From: CAWAPD01 sp963783865
Lineage (GTDB): Bacteria > Actinomycetota > Thermoleophilia > UBA2241
Direction of reading: 5' to 3'
DNA: 64,000 nt
Assembly: GCA_963783865.1 (NCBI GenBank)
Contig: CAWAPD010000006.1
Location: 1-64,000, forward strand
Both the position numbers and the translations under genes were made by a program. Within the stretch, counting starts at the first letter, position 1. Every line of letters begins with the position of its first letter. This document shows, piece by piece, positions 32,783-41,645 of the stretch. A model generated the notes under the pieces. The model had not been told where the DNA came from and made no database searches. It saw only the letters and a program-made list of their open reading frames with translations.

Positions 32783-34222
32783 GTGAGTCGCACGGATGGC
32801 TTGTACTCGGTCGTCGAACGTCAGGCCGTGAACCGCATCCTCAGGCTGGCCGAGAGCGGCGACAAGAAGAGGATCGTCCGCGCCTTCAAGATCGCCGAGA
32901 AGATCACTCCCGAACGCCACCGGCACGAGGTCGCGTTCGTGCGCCACAAGGTCGAGGAGGACCATCCCGCCCTCGACATGGCCGTCCACGTGACCCAGGG
33001 GCTCAGCCCGAAGGCCCGCGAACGCTTCGTCGAGTGCTTCATCATCAACACGATGCTGCGCGGGTCGCAGAAGCGCACCGACTTCACGCAGCGCGAAGGC
33101 GTGCCGACGCCGTTCACCATCCTCGTCAGCCCTACCATGCGCTGCAACCTGCGCTGCGAGGGGTGTTTCGCCGGCGAGTACGACCGTTCCAGCGATATGG
33201 ACGTGGCCACGTTCCAGAGCATCGTCGACCAGGCCAACGAGATGGGTGTGTACCTGATCACGGTCCTCGGAGGAGAACCGTTCTTCCGCCGCGACCTGCT
33301 GGACTTCTACGGCGCCAACCCCGACGTCTACTTCCAGATCTACACGAACGGGACGCTGCTCGACGAGGCCACGCTCGACCGGCTGGCCGAGCTCGGAAAC
33401 ATCGCCCCGATGCTCAGCCTCGAGGGGCCGCGCGAGCTCACCGACGCGCGGCGCGGCCCCGGCGCGTACGACACGATCGTCGCCGCCATGGACGGGCTGC
33501 GCGAGCGCGGCCTCGTGTTCGGCTACTCGGCGACGGTGACCCGGCGCAACTGGCGGACGCTGGTCGGCGACGCGTTCGTCGACGAGATGGTCGCTCGCGG
33601 CGCCGCCCTGGCCTGGAACTTCCTGTACATGCCGGTCGGGGTCGACCCGGACGTCGACCTCATGCTGACGGCGGCCGAGCGCAACGAGTTCCGCAAGGGG
33701 ATCCTGCGCGTGCGCTCGACCAAGGCGCTGTTCCCGGTCGACTTCTGGGGCGACGCGCCCTACGTGGGCGGCTGCATCGCGGCCAAGCACTACATCCACA
33801 TCAACAACGACGGGTGGGTCGAACCCTGCATCTTCACCCACTTCGCGACCGACAACGTGCACGAGGTGTCGCTCAAGGAGGCCTTCGACTCGCCCTACTT
33901 CCGGGAGATCCGCCGGCGGCAGCCGTACAACCACAACCTGCTGATGCCGTGCATGCTGATCGACAACCCGCGGGTGGCGCGCGAGATCATGGCGGAGACG
34001 GGCGCCCGGCCCACGCATCGCGGCGCCGACAGCCTGATCACGACGCTGGTCGACCGCATCGACGACTACGCCGGCGAGGTCGAGCGCGTCTACGCGCCGG
34101 TGTGGGAGAGCATCGCCTGCGGGAACGACCACGGCGGGCAGGACGTCGCCGCGCCGGATGGCGTGCGCGAAGGCGCGCAGGAGACCACGCCGGAGACCGC
34201 GCCGGAGACGGTCCGCGTCTAG
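32783..34222 (+). CDS. radical SAM protein with SPASM-like C-terminal cysteines
   Basis: A 479-residue radical SAM enzyme. The Fe-S/SAM motif CNLRCEGC gives Cys121, Cys125 and Cys128, followed by a GGEP-type motif (LGGEPFF). The C-terminal part has GGCIAAKHYIHINNDG, then VEPC and MPCMLIDN, which resembles SPASM/twitch auxiliary cluster ligands. An N-terminal helical region of 105 residues precedes the barrel. A GTG start at 32783 is chosen (GGAG seven bases upstream). The reaction is unknown. It is divergent from the KYxWS subtilase. Confidence 0.87.
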   Translation: MSRTDGLYSVVERQAVNRILRLAESGDKKRIVRAFKIAEKITPERHRHEVAFVRHKVEEDHPALDMAVHVTQGLSPKARERFVECFIINTMLRGSQKRTDFTQREGVPTPFTILVSPTMRCNLRCEGCFAGEYDRSSDMDVATFQSIVDQANEMGVYLITVLGGEPFFRRDLLDFYGANPDVYFQIYTNGTLLDEATLDRLAELGNIAPMLSLEGPRELTDARRGPGAYDTIVAAMDGLRERGLVFGYSATVTRRNWRTLVGDAFVDEMVARGAALAWNFLYMPVGVDPDVDLMLTAAERNEFRKGILRVRSTKALFPVDFWGDAPYVGGCIAAKHYIHINNDGWVEPCIFTHFATDNVHEVSLKEAFDSPYFREIRRRQPYNHNLLMPCMLIDNPRVAREIMAETGARPTHRGADSLITTLVDRIDDYAGEVERVYAPVWESIACGNDHGGQDVAAPDGVREGAQETTPETAPETVRV

Positions 34223-34230
34223 CTGCCGGT

Positions 34231-34263
34231 GAGGGGGCGCGCGGCCCGGCCGCGAGCCCCCTC
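34231..34263 (+). terminator. terminator hairpin after the radical SAM gene
   Basis: GAGGGGGC pairs with GCCCCCTC, then one mismatch and a further 6-bp stem CGCGGC/GCCGCG around a CCG loop, 9 bp after the stop codon. There is no U tract. Confidence 0.75.
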
Positions 34264-34347
34264 GCGTGCGGTGGCAGGAATGGCGCCCGCCCGCCCGAAA
34301 TCTCAGACCCCGTTCAATTCTTTCGTCGAGGACCCGATAGAGACCCC

Positions 34348-36765
34348 ATGAGGTGCAGCCGTCGCAGACCGATGCTCGCCGCCGTCGCGCTCGTCGCGGC
34401 GGTCGCGGCGATGGCCGCGAGCGGGGCGACGGCCACCGCCTCCCCGCCCGCGGCCGGCGCGTCCTCGGCAGAGGGCTTCCCCGTCACCCACGGGGCGATC
34501 GTCGGGAGCGCGGCGGGCGGCGAGGCCGCGCCGGCGACGCTCGCCGCCCCGGCCGTCGCGCCGGTCGGCGTGGTCGATCCCGGCTTCGCGTTCGACACGG
34601 TCGGTGTCCTGCTGCAGTCGAGCCGGGCGACCGCGAGCACCTTGCGCGTGCTGGTCTCGACGAGTCTCGACGGTCAGAGCTGGACGCGCTGGTATCGGTT
34701 GCCGTTCGACCTGTCGGTGCCGCGCGGCAGCGTGCAGAGCGCCACCGACCGCTGCTCCGAGCCGCTCTGGGTCGGGCGGGCGCGGTATCTCCGCTACCGG
34801 GTCGATCGTCGGGGGCCGGTGTGGGCCCTGCGCTTTGCCGTCATCGACACGCTCGGGGCGGCGGGGGTGGGCGCGACCGCGCCCACCCCCGCCGCCCCGA
34901 GCCCTGCGCCCGACCCGGCCGGCGACCGTCTCGGCATGCCGGCCGAGCCGGGCTTCATCACGCGGGCCGGGTGGGGCGCCGACGAGTCGCTGCGCAGCGG
35001 CACGCCGAGCTACGGCCAGTGCCGCATGATCTTCGTGCACCACACGGTGACCACCAACTCGTACTCGCGCAGCCAGGTGCCGGCGATCATCCGCGGCATG
35101 TACTGGTACCACACGCAGGTCGAGGGCTGGAGCGACATCGGCTACAACTTCCTCGTCGACCGCTTCGGCAACGTCTACCAGGGCCGCTACGGCGGCGTGA
35201 CCAAGAGCGTGATGGGCGCCCAGGTGCTGGGCTTCAACACCTACAGCCAGGGAGTGTCGGTGATCGGCACCTACGACAGCGTCAAGCCGTCTGCCGCGGC
35301 CCTGTCGGCGCTCGAGCACCTGATCGCCTGGAAGCTCGACGTCCATCACGTGAACCCGCTGAGCACCGCGACGGTGCTCTGCTCGACCACGCAGAAGTTC
35401 CGGGCCGGCCAGTGGGTGAAGCTGCCCGCCATCGCCGGCCACCGCGACGCGAACTACACGGCGTGCCCGGGCAACGCTCTCTATGGCTTGCTGCCCACGA
35501 TCCGGGCCGCGGTCGCCAAGATCGGCAACCCGAAGGTCTACGCTCCGCGCCTGAACCGGGCCGCCTTCTCGCCCAACGGGGACGGATCGCGCGACACCTG
35601 CCGGTTCACGGCGACGCTCTCTGAGCAGGCCGACTGGACGCTGTCGGTCAAGGACGCGAACGGGACCGTCTTGCGCACGATCGACGGCAGCGGCACGGCC
35701 GCCGCTGCCACGTGGAATGGTCGCGACACGGCGGGCGACGTGGTTCCGGACGGCGCCTACAAACTGCGGCTCGACGCGACGAACGCCGACGGCGCGGCGC
35801 GCGCCGCGACCCTCGCGGTCCGCGTCGACACGGTCGCGCCCGTCTTGTCGGGTCTGGCGGCGAACCCGCAGGTGATCAGCCCCAACGGCGACGGTCACGC
35901 CGACGGGGTCAAGCTGACGTGCACGCTGCCCGAGCCGGCGTCGGTGCGGATCCGGGTGCTCGACGACCAGAGAGCGGTGGTCAGGGCTGCCGATCCGTGG
36001 TCGGCGGCGGCCGCCGGCCGCTGCACGTTCGTCTGGAACGGCAAGGTCGACGCGGGCGGCGGGTCCGTCGCCGCCGCCGACGGCGCCTATAGGGTCCAGG
36101 TCGACGCGCGCGATGCGGCCGGCAACACCGGCTCGGCGGCCGTCGACGTGCTCGTCGATACGGCGCTGGCGTCGCCGGCCGCCTCGCCCGTCTACTTCTC
36201 GCCCAACGGCGACGGCGTGCGCGACGCCACGACGGTCGCGTTCACGACCACGCGACAGGCGTCGGTGACGGTCGAGGTGACGCACTCGGGCGCCGACGTG
36301 AAGCGCCTGGCGCGGGCCACGCTGGCCGCTGGCCGCCATTCGTTCGACTGGAACGGCAAGGACGCCGGCGGCGCCTTCGTGGCCAGCGGCAAGTACGCGC
36401 TTGTCGTCACCGCGGTCGACGACGTGGGGACGGTGAGCGTGAAGGTCTGGTGCACGGTCGACCTCGTGCGGCCGCAGCCGGCCTGGAGGTCGGCGCACGT
36501 GGCCATGCGCGCCGGTCACACGCTGGCCCTGCGCTACACGGTGGCCGACGCGCACAGCCCGAGCGACCGCGTGACGGTCACGGTGCAGCGCGCCGACGGG
36601 ACGGTCGTGGGCACGCACGCCCTCGGGTGGGTGTCGAGCGGGGCCGTGAACGCTTGGCGGTTCACGCCGGCGACGAGCGGCTCCTACCTGCTCGCGCTGG
36701 CGGCGAGCGACAAGGCCGGCAACCCCGCGGCCGCGCCCTCGCTCCTGCGCGTGACGGCGAGGTAG
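34348..36765 (+). CDS. secreted PGRP/N-acetylmuramoyl-L-alanine amidase with FlgD-like repeats
   Basis: An 805-residue secreted protein with a signal peptide (about 1-31). A beta-rich region of about 170 residues is followed by a peptidoglycan-recognition amidase domain (about 200-395). Zinc ligands are the His pair at 231-232 (VHHTVT), His365 (AGHRD) and Cys373 (ACPG). Three FlgD/Ig-like repeats each open with a Ca-binding-like SPNGDG (about 408, 513, 617). It probably cleaves or binds peptidoglycan outside the cell. The ATG at 34348 follows a weak GAGAC. Confidence 0.92.
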   Translation: MRCSRRRPMLAAVALVAAVAAMAASGATATASPPAAGASSAEGFPVTHGAIVGSAAGGEAAPATLAAPAVAPVGVVDPGFAFDTVGVLLQSSRATASTLRVLVSTSLDGQSWTRWYRLPFDLSVPRGSVQSATDRCSEPLWVGRARYLRYRVDRRGPVWALRFAVIDTLGAAGVGATAPTPAAPSPAPDPAGDRLGMPAEPGFITRAGWGADESLRSGTPSYGQCRMIFVHHTVTTNSYSRSQVPAIIRGMYWYHTQVEGWSDIGYNFLVDRFGNVYQGRYGGVTKSVMGAQVLGFNTYSQGVSVIGTYDSVKPSAAALSALEHLIAWKLDVHHVNPLSTATVLCSTTQKFRAGQWVKLPAIAGHRDANYTACPGNALYGLLPTIRAAVAKIGNPKVYAPRLNRAAFSPNGDGSRDTCRFTATLSEQADWTLSVKDANGTVLRTIDGSGTAAAATWNGRDTAGDVVPDGAYKLRLDATNADGAARAATLAVRVDTVAPVLSGLAANPQVISPNGDGHADGVKLTCTLPEPASVRIRVLDDQRAVVRAADPWSAAAAGRCTFVWNGKVDAGGGSVAAADGAYRVQVDARDAAGNTGSAAVDVLVDTALASPAASPVYFSPNGDGVRDATTVAFTTTRQASVTVEVTHSGADVKRLARATLAAGRHSFDWNGKDAGGAFVASGKYALVVTAVDDVGTVSVKVWCTVDLVRPQPAWRSAHVAMRAGHTLALRYTVADAHSPSDRVTVTVQRADGTVVGTHALGWVSSGAVNAWRFTPATSGSYLLALAASDKAGNPAAAPSLLRVTAR

Positions 36766-36793
36766 CCCGGCGGGCGGCGCCCGTCCGGCTTGC

Positions 36794-36825
36794 TATACTC
36801 GCCCCAGGACGGGCGCCGCCCGTCC
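36794..36825 (+). promoter_or_regulatory. extended -10 promoter followed by a 5'-end hairpin
   Basis: TGCTATACT gives an extended -10 (TATACT at 36794-36799); no good -35 is seen. The expected transcript would begin right at a perfect hairpin, GGACGGGC (36807-36814) with GCCCGTCC (36818-36825), which could protect the 5' end of the message for the gene at 36847. Confidence 0.5.
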
Positions 36826-36846
36826 GACCACACGAAAGGGAGCATC

Positions 36847-37362
36847 CTGACCAGATCGCGTGTCATCGTCGCGTTGTGCTCGCTGGCCGTGGTCACCGTC
36901 GTCGTCGCCGGCCTGGCCGCGCGTGGCGCCGCCAAGCCGCCTATCGGGCTGGGCCAGCCGCTCGACGTGCCCGGCCTGCGGGTCGTCGTCGACGACGTCC
37001 GCGCCGCGTCGGCCATCGACCTCGGCGACACGACCGTGCGCGCCGAGGGGCGTTTCGCGATCCTGCGGCTCACCCTGACGAACACGGCCGCCCATGCGGT
37101 CAAGGTCCCCGACGAGGTCTTCCGCCTCGACGACGGGACCGGCGTCGTGTACCGGACGGCCGGCGTCACCAACCGTCTGCGGAAGGGCCCGGCGTGGGGC
37201 GTGACCCTCGCCCCCGGCCAGTCGCGGTCGTTGCTCCTCGTGTTCGACATCCGGACGGCGGCCGAGCCGCGCTGGCTCGAGATCGCCGCGCCGCCCGCCG
37301 ACCCGCTCGACCTGCCGACGGGACAGAGGTTCGAGGCGGCAGGGCGGGTCGGGCTGCGCTAG
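36847..37362 (+). CDS. secreted or membrane-anchored DUF4352-like protein with a non-standard start
   Basis: A 171-residue protein with an N-terminal hydrophobic segment (signal peptide or anchor) followed by a beta-sandwich domain of the DUF4352 type. The domain contains RFAILRLTLTNTAAHAVKV and ends with the LVFDI strand. The Shine-Dalgarno AAAGGGAG lies just before ATCCTG; the in-frame codons there are ATC (36844) and CTG (36847), with no ATG, GTG or TTG at that place. An in-frame TTG exists at 36790, upstream of the expected transcript start. CTG initiation is my best reading. Confidence 0.7.
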   Translation: MTRSRVIVALCSLAVVTVVVAGLAARGAAKPPIGLGQPLDVPGLRVVVDDVRAASAIDLGDTTVRAEGRFAILRLTLTNTAAHAVKVPDEVFRLDDGTGVVYRTAGVTNRLRKGPAWGVTLAPGQSRSLLLVFDIRTAAEPRWLEIAAPPADPLDLPTGQRFEAAGRVGLR

Positions 37363-37379
37363 CGCAGCCCGACCCGCCC
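37342..37379 (+). terminator. 38-bp perfect palindrome centred on the stop codon
   Basis: Nineteen bases of the 3' end of the gene (from 37342) pair perfectly with 37361-37379. The TAG stop (37360-37362) lies at the centre within GCGCTAGCGC. It lies between convergent genes and could work in both directions. Confidence 0.75.
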
Positions 37380-37406
37380 GGCGCGCCTCGCCGCCGGCCC
37401 GGGACC

Positions 37407-38213
37407 TCAGGCGGCAGCCTCCGACACCAGGACCCGCCGGAACCGGCAGTGCGGCGCCGGGCAGCCGGCCATGCGGCCGCCGTCGCAGATCTCGCAGCGC
37501 TGGTCGGCCAGCGAGACCGGCAGGTCGTGCAGCTCACGGGCGCCGTTGCCGGCCAGCCCCAGCACCGCGTGCAGCCCCGCCGACGCCGCCTTCATGTCGT
37601 CGAGCGTGTCGGCGCTCTCGGCGAGGTCGATCAGGCCCATCCGCGAGGCGCGCTTGCGCACGCGTCCGTCGGGCACGCAGGCGAAGCGCGCCAGCCCGTC
37701 GGCCTGCCAGAGCCCATAGCGCAGCATCTCGCGCACGACCCAGAAGGCGCGCGACTTCAACGCGCCCCCCGAGCAGCCGTGCAGCACGTCGACGACGGCC
37801 ATGGGGTCGGGCGGCTGGGGCAGCAGGCGGGCCCAGAACTCCTGCGTCTCGGCCAGGCGCACGAAGTCGATGACCTTGCCCTTGCTGTCGTTGCGGGCGA
37901 CCGGCGCCGCCACGGCGTAGCGCCGCACGTCGAAGCTGCCGTCGAAGACGTCGTCGGGCACGCCGGCGCCGACCAGCCGCTGCCAGTCGGCGGCGATCAC
38001 CGCCTCGGGTGCCGGCTGAGCCGAGAGCGCGCCGTAGCAGAGCAGCTTGAAGAAGAGGCGGCGCTGCTCGCGGGCGTCGCCCGCGGCGAAGCGCCGCCGC
38101 TCGTCGTCGTCGAGCACGTCGGCGGGTCGCCGGGCCGACGCCTGATAGCGGTCGACCAGGAACGCGACCAGGTCGCGGCGCTCGGTGTTGGTCAGGGGGT
38201 CGCGTGGGTCCAT
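37407..38213 (-). CDS. hypothetical protein with C-terminal metal or Fe-S cysteine cluster
   Basis: A 268-residue, mainly helical protein that I do not recognise. Four cysteines at 240, 243, 251 and 256 (C-x2-C-x7-C-x4-C) near the C-terminus suggest a zinc or iron-sulfur site. The central part has FWVVREMLRYGLWQ and RKRASRMGLID, helical segments that could be an HhH-like DNA glycosylase fold, but no catalytic residue can be named. The start is preceded by AAGGAG. A large hairpin lies 26 bp upstream in its leader. Confidence 0.75.
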   Translation of the reverse strand: MDPRDPLTNTERRDLVAFLVDRYQASARRPADVLDDDERRRFAAGDAREQRRLFFKLLCYGALSAQPAPEAVIAADWQRLVGAGVPDDVFDGSFDVRRYAVAAPVARNDSKGKVIDFVRLAETQEFWARLLPQPPDPMAVVDVLHGCSGGALKSRAFWVVREMLRYGLWQADGLARFACVPDGRVRKRASRMGLIDLAESADTLDDMKAASAGLHAVLGLAGNGARELHDLPVSLADQRCEICDGGRMAGCPAPHCRFRRVLVSEAAA

Positions 38214-38238
38214 CGGGTCTCCTTGCGATAGGGGTGAA

Positions 38239-38280
38239 GGGGCGGCCGGCGGGGGGCGGACGACACCCGCCGGCCGCCCC
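38239..38280. promoter_or_regulatory. 15-bp GC hairpin in a divergent promoter region
   Basis: A perfect 15-bp stem (38239-38253 with 38266-38280) with a 12-base loop, placed 26 bp upstream of the minus-strand gene start. It resembles an intrinsic terminator without U residues; it could attenuate that gene or insulate it from the divergent activase gene. Confidence 0.5.
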
Positions 38281-38379
38281 CAACGCTATGCGGCCGGCCC
38301 GGTGGCGAACAGGATGACGACCGCTCGCCGCCGGTGACGTCGGCCCGCGAGGGAGGCGCATGAAGGAGCCCGGCAACGG

Positions 38380-38408
38380 TTGACCCGGAATCCGGACAAC
38401 AATAGTCT
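38380..38408 (+). promoter_or_regulatory. sigma-70 type promoter of the activase operon
   Basis: TTGACC (38380-38385), a 17-bp spacer and TAGTCT (38403-38408) match a housekeeping promoter. The leader of about 105 nt contains two hairpins (around 38419-38441 and 38480-38496) before AGGAGG. The leader structure is seen, but it does not match a riboswitch class known to me. Confidence 0.7.
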
Positions 38409-38518
38409 GCATTGGGCCGCGAGACGCTCGGGGCGTCTTGCGGAGGAGGGTCGCGCATACTACCCTACACAGACGCAAGGCGGGGCGAGTCCCCGCAGGA
38501 GGTCGTTCCCACCACCCC

Positions 38519-41500
38519 ATGGTCGTACTCGGTATGGACATCGGCTGCATCAGCCTCAAGTCGGCGCTCGTCGGCGAGGCTGACGACCTCGACCTGTTCG
38601 AGCGCCTGGCGGCCGGGCACCCCGATCTCTTCCTCACGCTCCCCTCGGGCCCCGTCACGGCCGCCGGCCGGCCGGTGCTGGCGACGCGCTACCGCCGCTT
38701 GCTGGGCAGCCCCAGCGAGGCGACGCGCCAGCTCCTCGACGAACTGCTGGCTGCGACCGGCCCCGGCGTCGTGCAGGGCGTGCGCCTGACCGGCTCGGGC
38801 GGCCGGCCCATCGCGCAGGCGCTCGACGCCACCTTCGAGAACGAGTTCAAGGCCATCGCCCGCGGCCTCTCTGGGCTTCACCCCGACGTCGTCACCGCGT
38901 TCGAGATGGGCGGCGAGACCTCCAAGTTCCTGCGCCTCGACGTCGACGGCGGCACGCTGGGCGCCGGCATCGCCGACTACCAGACCAACGGCGACTGCGC
39001 GGCCGGCACCGGTTCGTTCATGGACCAGCAAGCCAGCCGCTTGCTCTACGACATCGAGGACGTCGGCGGCATCGTGATGGGCGCCGGGCGCGCCGCCAAC
39101 ATCGCCGGCCGCTGCAGCGTGTTCGCCAAGTCCGACATGATCCACGCCCAGCAGAAGGGCTACCAGCCCCCCGAGGTGCTCAAAGGCCTCTGCGACGCCG
39201 TGATCCGCAACTACAAGGGCACCATCACCAAGGGCAAGATGATCGAGCCGCCGGTGGCCTTCATCGGCGGCGTCGCCGCCAACGAGGGCGCCGTGCAGGC
39301 GGTGCGCGACGCGTTCGACCTGCGGGACGGGCAGCTCTTCGTGCCCGAGTTGTACGCCTGGACGGGCGCCGTCGGCGCCGGCCTGCTCGAGGCCGAGGAC
39401 GGGGCCGGCGGCGCCGCGACGCTGACCCTCGACCTTTCGCGGCTGCCGGCGGCCGAGTTCCCGGTGGCCGAGCCGCTGGCGATGGACGACGTGCTGCTCT
39501 TGCGCGACCTGGCGCGACCCTACGAGTTCCCGGCCGAGGGTGCCGTGGTCGACACCTACCTCGGCATCGACATCGGCTCGGTCTCCACCAACCTCGTCGT
39601 TCTCGACGACGCCGGCGAGGTCGTCAAGGCCATCTACACCAAGACGCAGGCGCGTCCGGTCGAGGTGGTCAACGCCGGGCTGGCCGAGATCCGCGACGAG
39701 ATCGGCGACCGCATCCGCGTGCTCGGCGTGGGCACGACCGGCTCCGGCCGCGAGCTGATCGGCGAGCTCTGCGGCGCCGACCTGATCACCGACGAGATCA
39801 CCGCCCACAAGACCGGCGCCGACTTCATCGGCAAGCGCATCGGCAAGCAGGTCGACACGATCTTCGAGATCGGCGGCCAGGACTCCAAGTTCATCAGCAT
39901 GCAGGACGGCATCGTCGTCGACTTCGCCATGAACGAGGCCTGCGCCGCCGGCACCGGGTCGTTCCTCGAGGAGCAGGCCGAGAAGCTGGGGATCGACATC
40001 ATCGGCGAGTTCGCCGAGCTCGCGCTGCGCTCGGAGGCGCCGATCCGGCTGGGCGAGCGTTGCACCGTGTTCATGGAGCGCGACGTGATGAGCTACCAGT
40101 CGCGCGGCGCCGACCGGCGCGACCTCGTGGCCGGGCTCTCCTACTCGATCGCCTACAACTACCTGAACCGGCTGGTGCGCGAGCGCAAGGTCGGGGACTG
40201 CATCTTCTTCCAGGGCGGCACGGCCTACAACGACGCCGTCGCCGCCGCCTTCTCGCAGATCCTGGGCAAGGAGATCATCGTGCCGCCGCACAACGGCGTC
40301 ATGGGGGCCATCGGCATGGCGCTCCTGGCGCGCGAGCGCATGCGCCGCACCGGCGAGATCACCAGGTTCCGCGGCTGGGACCTCGAGGCAATCGACTACA
40401 CGGTCAAGGACTTCGTCTGCAAGCACTGCTCCAACGAGTGCGACATCCGCCAGTTCACGATCGAGGGCGAGAAGACCTACTGGGGCGACAAGTGCTCCGA
40501 CCGCTACCGCAAGCGGGCCAAGGTCGACAAGCAGCCGGCGATCGACGACCTCGTGGCGCTGCGCGAGAAGCTTCTGCTCGACCCCTTCGACCGGGCTTTC
40601 AAGCGCGCGGCGGCGGCCGACCTCACGGTCGGCATCCCGCGCTCCATGTACACGTTCGACCGGCTGCCGTTCTGGGCCACGTTCTTCGCCTCCATCGGCG
40701 TGCGGCCGGTGCTGTCGCGCGAGACCGACAAGTCCATCCGCGAGAGCGGCGTCGACATCACGGTGGCCGAGCCGTGCTTCCCGATCCGGGTCGCCCACGG
40801 TCACGTCGAGTCGCTCCTCACGGAGGGCGTCGACTTCGTCTTCCTGCCCAACCAGCTGAACGAGGAGACGGAGTTCCCCGAGGTCAACTCGCACGCCTGC
40901 CCGTGGGGCCAGACGCTGCCGTTCGTGATCCGCACCGCCCCGCGCCTCGAGGCGCACCGGTCGCGCATGCTCACGCCGCGGGTGCGGTTCCGGCTGGGGT
41001 TCGACGAGCTGGCGAAGGACCTGCGCGACATGGTCGAGGCGCTCGGCGTCCCGGCCCGGGCGATCAGGCCGGCCCTCGAGGAGGCGGCGATCGTCCAGGA
41101 GGCGTTCCGCCAGACGCTGCAGGCCGCCGGCGCCCGGGCGCTGGCGACGCTGGAGGAGAGCGGCGAGCCGGGCGTCGTGGTCATCGGCCGGCCGTACAAC
41201 ATGTACGACAGGGGCGTCAACATGGACATCCCGCGCAAGCTGCGCACCTTCTACGGTGTCAACGTCATCCCCATGGACTTCCTGCCGCTCCAGGGCGTCG
41301 ACGTGCGCGACATCGTGCCCAACATGTACTGGAACTACGGCCGCAAGATCCTGCAGGCGGCGCGCTTCGTGGGCGAGCGCCCCGCGCTCCACATCATCTA
41401 CCTGACCAACTTCAAGTGCGGTCCCGACTCGTACATCAAGCACTACATCCGCAAGGCGTCGGGCAAGCCGTTCCTCACGCTCCAGTTCGACGAGCACCAG

Positions 41501-41641
41501 AACGACGCCGGCGCCATGACGCGCTGCGAGGCGTACCTCGACAGCAAGGGGTTCCTGCGCTGGTGGTCGGGCGACGGCGATGACGAATGTGAGCCCGGCG
41601 ACGGGCTGCAGGCCGGCGAGCTCAGCGGGTCGGCGGTCTGA
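38519..41641 (+). CDS. two-module 2-hydroxyacyl-CoA dehydratase activase with DUF2229 (BadF/HgdC-like)
   Basis: A 1040-residue protein made of two BcrAD/BadFG-type ASKHA ATPase modules (about 1-290 and 350-610) and a DUF2229-type C-terminal part. Each module keeps the two cysteines that in HgdC hold the bridging 4Fe-4S cluster: Cys160 (DCAAGTG) and Cys199 (GRCSVF), and Cys475 (ACAAGTG) and Cys515 (ERCTVF). Such proteins use ATP to inject low-potential electrons into a dehydratase or reductase. The next gene, 4 bp away, encodes a dehydratase-like partner. The AGGAGG is unusually far (about 17 bases) from the ATG. Confidence 0.93.
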   Translation: MVVLGMDIGCISLKSALVGEADDLDLFERLAAGHPDLFLTLPSGPVTAAGRPVLATRYRRLLGSPSEATRQLLDELLAATGPGVVQGVRLTGSGGRPIAQALDATFENEFKAIARGLSGLHPDVVTAFEMGGETSKFLRLDVDGGTLGAGIADYQTNGDCAAGTGSFMDQQASRLLYDIEDVGGIVMGAGRAANIAGRCSVFAKSDMIHAQQKGYQPPEVLKGLCDAVIRNYKGTITKGKMIEPPVAFIGGVAANEGAVQAVRDAFDLRDGQLFVPELYAWTGAVGAGLLEAEDGAGGAATLTLDLSRLPAAEFPVAEPLAMDDVLLLRDLARPYEFPAEGAVVDTYLGIDIGSVSTNLVVLDDAGEVVKAIYTKTQARPVEVVNAGLAEIRDEIGDRIRVLGVGTTGSGRELIGELCGADLITDEITAHKTGADFIGKRIGKQVDTIFEIGGQDSKFISMQDGIVVDFAMNEACAAGTGSFLEEQAEKLGIDIIGEFAELALRSEAPIRLGERCTVFMERDVMSYQSRGADRRDLVAGLSYSIAYNYLNRLVRERKVGDCIFFQGGTAYNDAVAAAFSQILGKEIIVPPHNGVMGAIGMALLARERMRRTGEITRFRGWDLEAIDYTVKDFVCKHCSNECDIRQFTIEGEKTYWGDKCSDRYRKRAKVDKQPAIDDLVALREKLLLDPFDRAFKRAAAADLTVGIPRSMYTFDRLPFWATFFASIGVRPVLSRETDKSIRESGVDITVAEPCFPIRVAHGHVESLLTEGVDFVFLPNQLNEETEFPEVNSHACPWGQTLPFVIRTAPRLEAHRSRMLTPRVRFRLGFDELAKDLRDMVEALGVPARAIRPALEEAAIVQEAFRQTLQAAGARALATLEESGEPGVVVIGRPYNMYDRGVNMDIPRKLRTFYGVNVIPMDFLPLQGVDVRDIVPNMYWNYGRKILQAARFVGERPALHIIYLTNFKCGPDSYIKHYIRKASGKPFLTLQFDEHQNDAGAMTRCEAYLDSKGFLRWWSGDGDDECEPGDGLQAGELSGSAV

Positions 41642-41645
41642 GGCG

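Noticed and set aside
38409..38518. The structured leader of the activase gene as a known riboswitch.
   Set aside because: Two hairpins are present but I could not match the conserved core of any class; only a structured leader is supported.
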